A stretch of DNA of 64,000 nucleotides from Dama dama (taxonomy: Eukaryota > Chordata > Mammalia > Artiodactyla > Cervidae): positions 28,653,981 to 28,717,980 of the forward strand of contig NC_083693.1 in the NCBI RefSeq assembly GCF_033118175.1, given 5' to 3'. Position 1 is the stretch's first letter. Each line of letters starts with the position of its first letter. Shown here one piece after another: positions 61,913 through 64,000 of the stretch. The notes under the pieces were generated by a model. That model had not been told where the DNA came from. It saw only the letters and a list, made by a program, of their open reading frames with translations, and made no database searches. The translations under genes and the position numbers were made by a program.

Positions 61913-62854
61913 TCAGAGGACGACTGAGCTTGGTGAAGATGCCTCCACTGACAACAAGAGGGAATCAGGGGGCCTGATGCAGAGCCTCAGAAGCTGATAA
62001 AAAAAGCGGCGGGCCAAGTCCACCAGGTCAACCACATAAATCAGCAGGTTGACGGCTGTCAGGACGGCCACAGCCAGTCGCTGGTCCCAGGTACACATAT
62101 AGTAGGTGAGTTTATCATGGCAACTCACATCACTGGACCTCTGGGGCTGCCCACCAAACTCCCCATTGAACTGGTAGAGCGGCCAGAGGACCACAGCCGA
62201 GGCGTAGAGGAGGGCGGAGAGCAGGGTCAGCCCCAAATGCACAAGGGGGACGGGGACAGGCAGCCTGTTGTCCCAGTTGTACCAGTTCAGCAGGAGGGTC
62301 ACGGCTGACAGGAGGAAGCAGATGGAATACACGGCCACACACCACTCCAGGGCCGGCTGGTGCACGTACAGGTGGGGGCTGCTGATGAAGGCGAAGATGA
62401 CACAGGCCACAAAGATCTCCAGCCTGTGAAGCAGGCCTGGCAAAGTGAGCACAGAGCAGGAGAACTCTCCAGACCAGGCGCAGGTCCAGACCACTTCAGC
62501 GGCATAAGCCAGAGATGCAAGGCTGGAAAAGGCAGTGACCGCAATGGCATGGTTGCCGAAGGGGCTGTGAGGCAGCAACTGGATGCAGGCGGTGGCAAAG
62601 ACGATGGAGCCTGAGAGGCATAAGAAGGTGGCACAGGAGGCGCTGGTGATGAGAAAGCCGTCCCAGGAGAGGTGGAGGCGGGGCTGAAGCCCACACAACT
62701 CGACTATGAGGATGATGAGGGTCACAACGAAGCAGAAGCACCAGACAAATATGGACCAGTTACCTGCGGCCACCTGCAAAGTGCTCACACCAGCCACCAG
62801 TGAGAAGGCCACGCAGGTGGATAGCAGCTGCAGCAGGCGGAGGAAGTAGCCCAT
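61913..62854 (-). CDS. MYADM-like protein (copy E), open but altered start
   Basis: It is open for 313 aa from an ATG at 62854 (MGYFLRLLQLLSTCVAFSLV). Predicted spans are at about residues 4-24, 33-52, 71-93, 103-122, 145-163, 170-190, 204-226 and 258-279, matching the two MARVEL-type domains. The family motifs HQPALEWCVAVYSICF, YQFNGEFGG and CTWDQRLAVAVLTAVNLL are present. The ancestral start region is lost: an in-frame ATG at 62929 meets TGA at 62890-62888 after 13 codons (a Trp codon in copy B), so translation would need the internal ATG. The C-terminus carries about 30 residues beyond the last span. A splice acceptor AG survives near 62946. The main body is open over its full length, but the short upstream reading frame would reduce its use. 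It could be a functional gene or a recently silenced one. Confidence 0.7.
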   Translation of the reverse strand: MGYFLRLLQLLSTCVAFSLVAGVSTLQVAAGNWSIFVWCFCFVVTLIILIVELCGLQPRLHLSWDGFLITSASCATFLCLSGSIVFATACIQLLPHSPFGNHAIAVTAFSSLASLAYAAEVVWTCAWSGEFSCSVLTLPGLLHRLEIFVACVIFAFISSPHLYVHQPALEWCVAVYSICFLLSAVTLLLNWYNWDNRLPVPVPLVHLGLTLLSALLYASAVVLWPLYQFNGEFGGQPQRSSDVSCHDKLTYYMCTWDQRLAVAVLTAVNLLIYVVDLVDLARRFFYQLLRLCIRPPDSLLLSVEASSPSSVVL

Positions 62855-64000
62855 GATGATGGTCAGAGAGCCCAGGCCTGAGGACGGTCACGTGGACGTT
62901 GTGATGTTGTGCAGGTCTAGGTCATCCATACGGCAGTGGTCTTTGCTGAGACCCACCAGAAAAAGATCCAGCTCTGGAGTCAAGATGCCTGGAAAAGCCT
63001 CAGGGCCCTGTGAGGGCTGAAGCTCAGGATCTGAGGAGTTGGAACCAATGGCTCAGACACTCGGGTAACTGCACAGCCGCTCCAGAATGTTTCTCCCCAC
63101 CCATCAGCCTTGGCCTTGTCAGGAGACTTGTCTTATCCCAAACCATATAGCCATGTTTGGTCTGGCCTCAAACGATGAATATTTTATCTCTCTGAGCTGT
63201 GTACCTTTATCTATGGAGACAGAAGTTAGGCTGGTCCTTATCTGCAACCCCAACCCTTCAAGGCTAAGAAAATTGAAAAAAGAATTTTGAAAAAATTCAT
63301 TTGGTAACTAGTTTTGACCTGAACAAACATGAGACAATTTACGCTCAAAAGTTTAGTTGCAGAAACACTAATATATCTGATTACAAGGTGCTTTCAGACC
63401 CCCGTGAGTGTGATATGATATAGAGTAGATACACCATGTCACCTATCTGGAGCTGAAAAATTCCGAATTCTGGAGCAGACCCAAAGGTTTCAGAAATGGG
63501 ATATTGGATTGTACTGCTGACCACATTTTACAGATGAGAAAACTGAAGCTGGGTAGTTAAGTATTTCCCTGAGGTTGCCCCATAGATAGGAGTGGGAAAT
63601 CCAGATGAAAATGCCAAAGCTGTAGGTTTGAGCGCTTTGCTTTACAGTTCAGCAGGTCAGCCAGGCCATGGGTGGGAGCCCAGGACCAAAGCTCGGGGCT
63701 CTGAGACTCAGGACACACCTTCAGGGCCACAGCCTCCTTCCACAGCAACCTGGAGACACACGTGTCCTGGCCTGTCCTCCCAGGAGCCATCACTAGAAGG
63801 AACTGCCATCTGAGGGGACACAGTTCCACCTGGAGGAGGGCAGCTTCAGAGATTAAATGGAGGAGCCATGGGGTGAGAGCAAGTCTGTGGGGATGTGGAG
63901 GCAAGACGACATGGAAAATAGAAACTGTTCTGAATCCCCTCCCCCGCATTTTGCCTTCCCATGTGACTCTTCCCCGCTGGGGCAGGGAGAAGCCAACCCA

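Larger units (their letters stand above)
60170..64000 (-). repeat. Segmental duplication unit E (runs off the window)
   Basis: Same orientation as A, B and D. It holds the 3' flank (61.5-61.9 kb, preceded by a BovB piece), the open MYADM-like exon (61.9-62.85 kb) and about 1.1 kb of 5' flank, ending at the window edge. The site of the 831-bp segment lies just outside, so its presence cannot be scored. Confidence 0.8.

Overview
This window is nuclear DNA from a ruminant, most likely a bovid. The evidence is BovB (RTE) LINEs, tRNA-Glu-derived Bov-tA/BovA and CHR SINEs, and a ruminant-type L1, lying beside older mammalian repeats (MIR, MLT1, MER5A, L1M). There are no bacterial features, tRNA, rRNA or CRISPR arrays. 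I see no single-copy gene that I can name.

The window is an array of five copies (A to E) of a gene related to MYADM (myeloid-associated differentiation marker). MYADM is a membrane protein with two MARVEL-type four-helix domains encoded in one coding exon. Copies: A (minus, 1351-2347), pseudogene with several lesions; B (minus, 17634-18467), interrupted by one in-frame TGA; C (plus, 34107-35042), intact, 311 aa; D (minus, 45115-46117), two frameshifts; E (minus, 61913-62854), open for 313 aa but with its ancestral N-terminus cut by a stop. A, C and D share one N-terminal type, B and E another.

Each gene sits in a duplicated unit holding its 3' flank, coding exon and several kb of 5' flank. 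Extra shared blocks (called P, X, Y and Z below) lie between genes. The C unit is inverted: about 22441-37381 is the reverse complement of the arrangement around D, and its left junction forms a hairpin-like inverted repeat at 22.08-22.61 kb. Units B and C carry an approximately 831-bp GC-rich upstream segment that A and D both lack at the same breakpoint, so C looks mosaic.

The array has been heavily invaded. A 4.4-kb L1 (6996-11403) has matching 13-bp target-site duplications. A 5'-inverted (twin-primed) L1 lies at 43.14-44.65 kb. BovB pieces lie at 24.15, 28.59, 48.39, 49.9 and 61.2 kb, and about fifteen SINEs are scattered throughout. Candidate functional products are copy C and possibly copy E, both predicted to be multi-pass membrane proteins. 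By analogy with MYADM they would act at membrane rafts, but this is family inference only.
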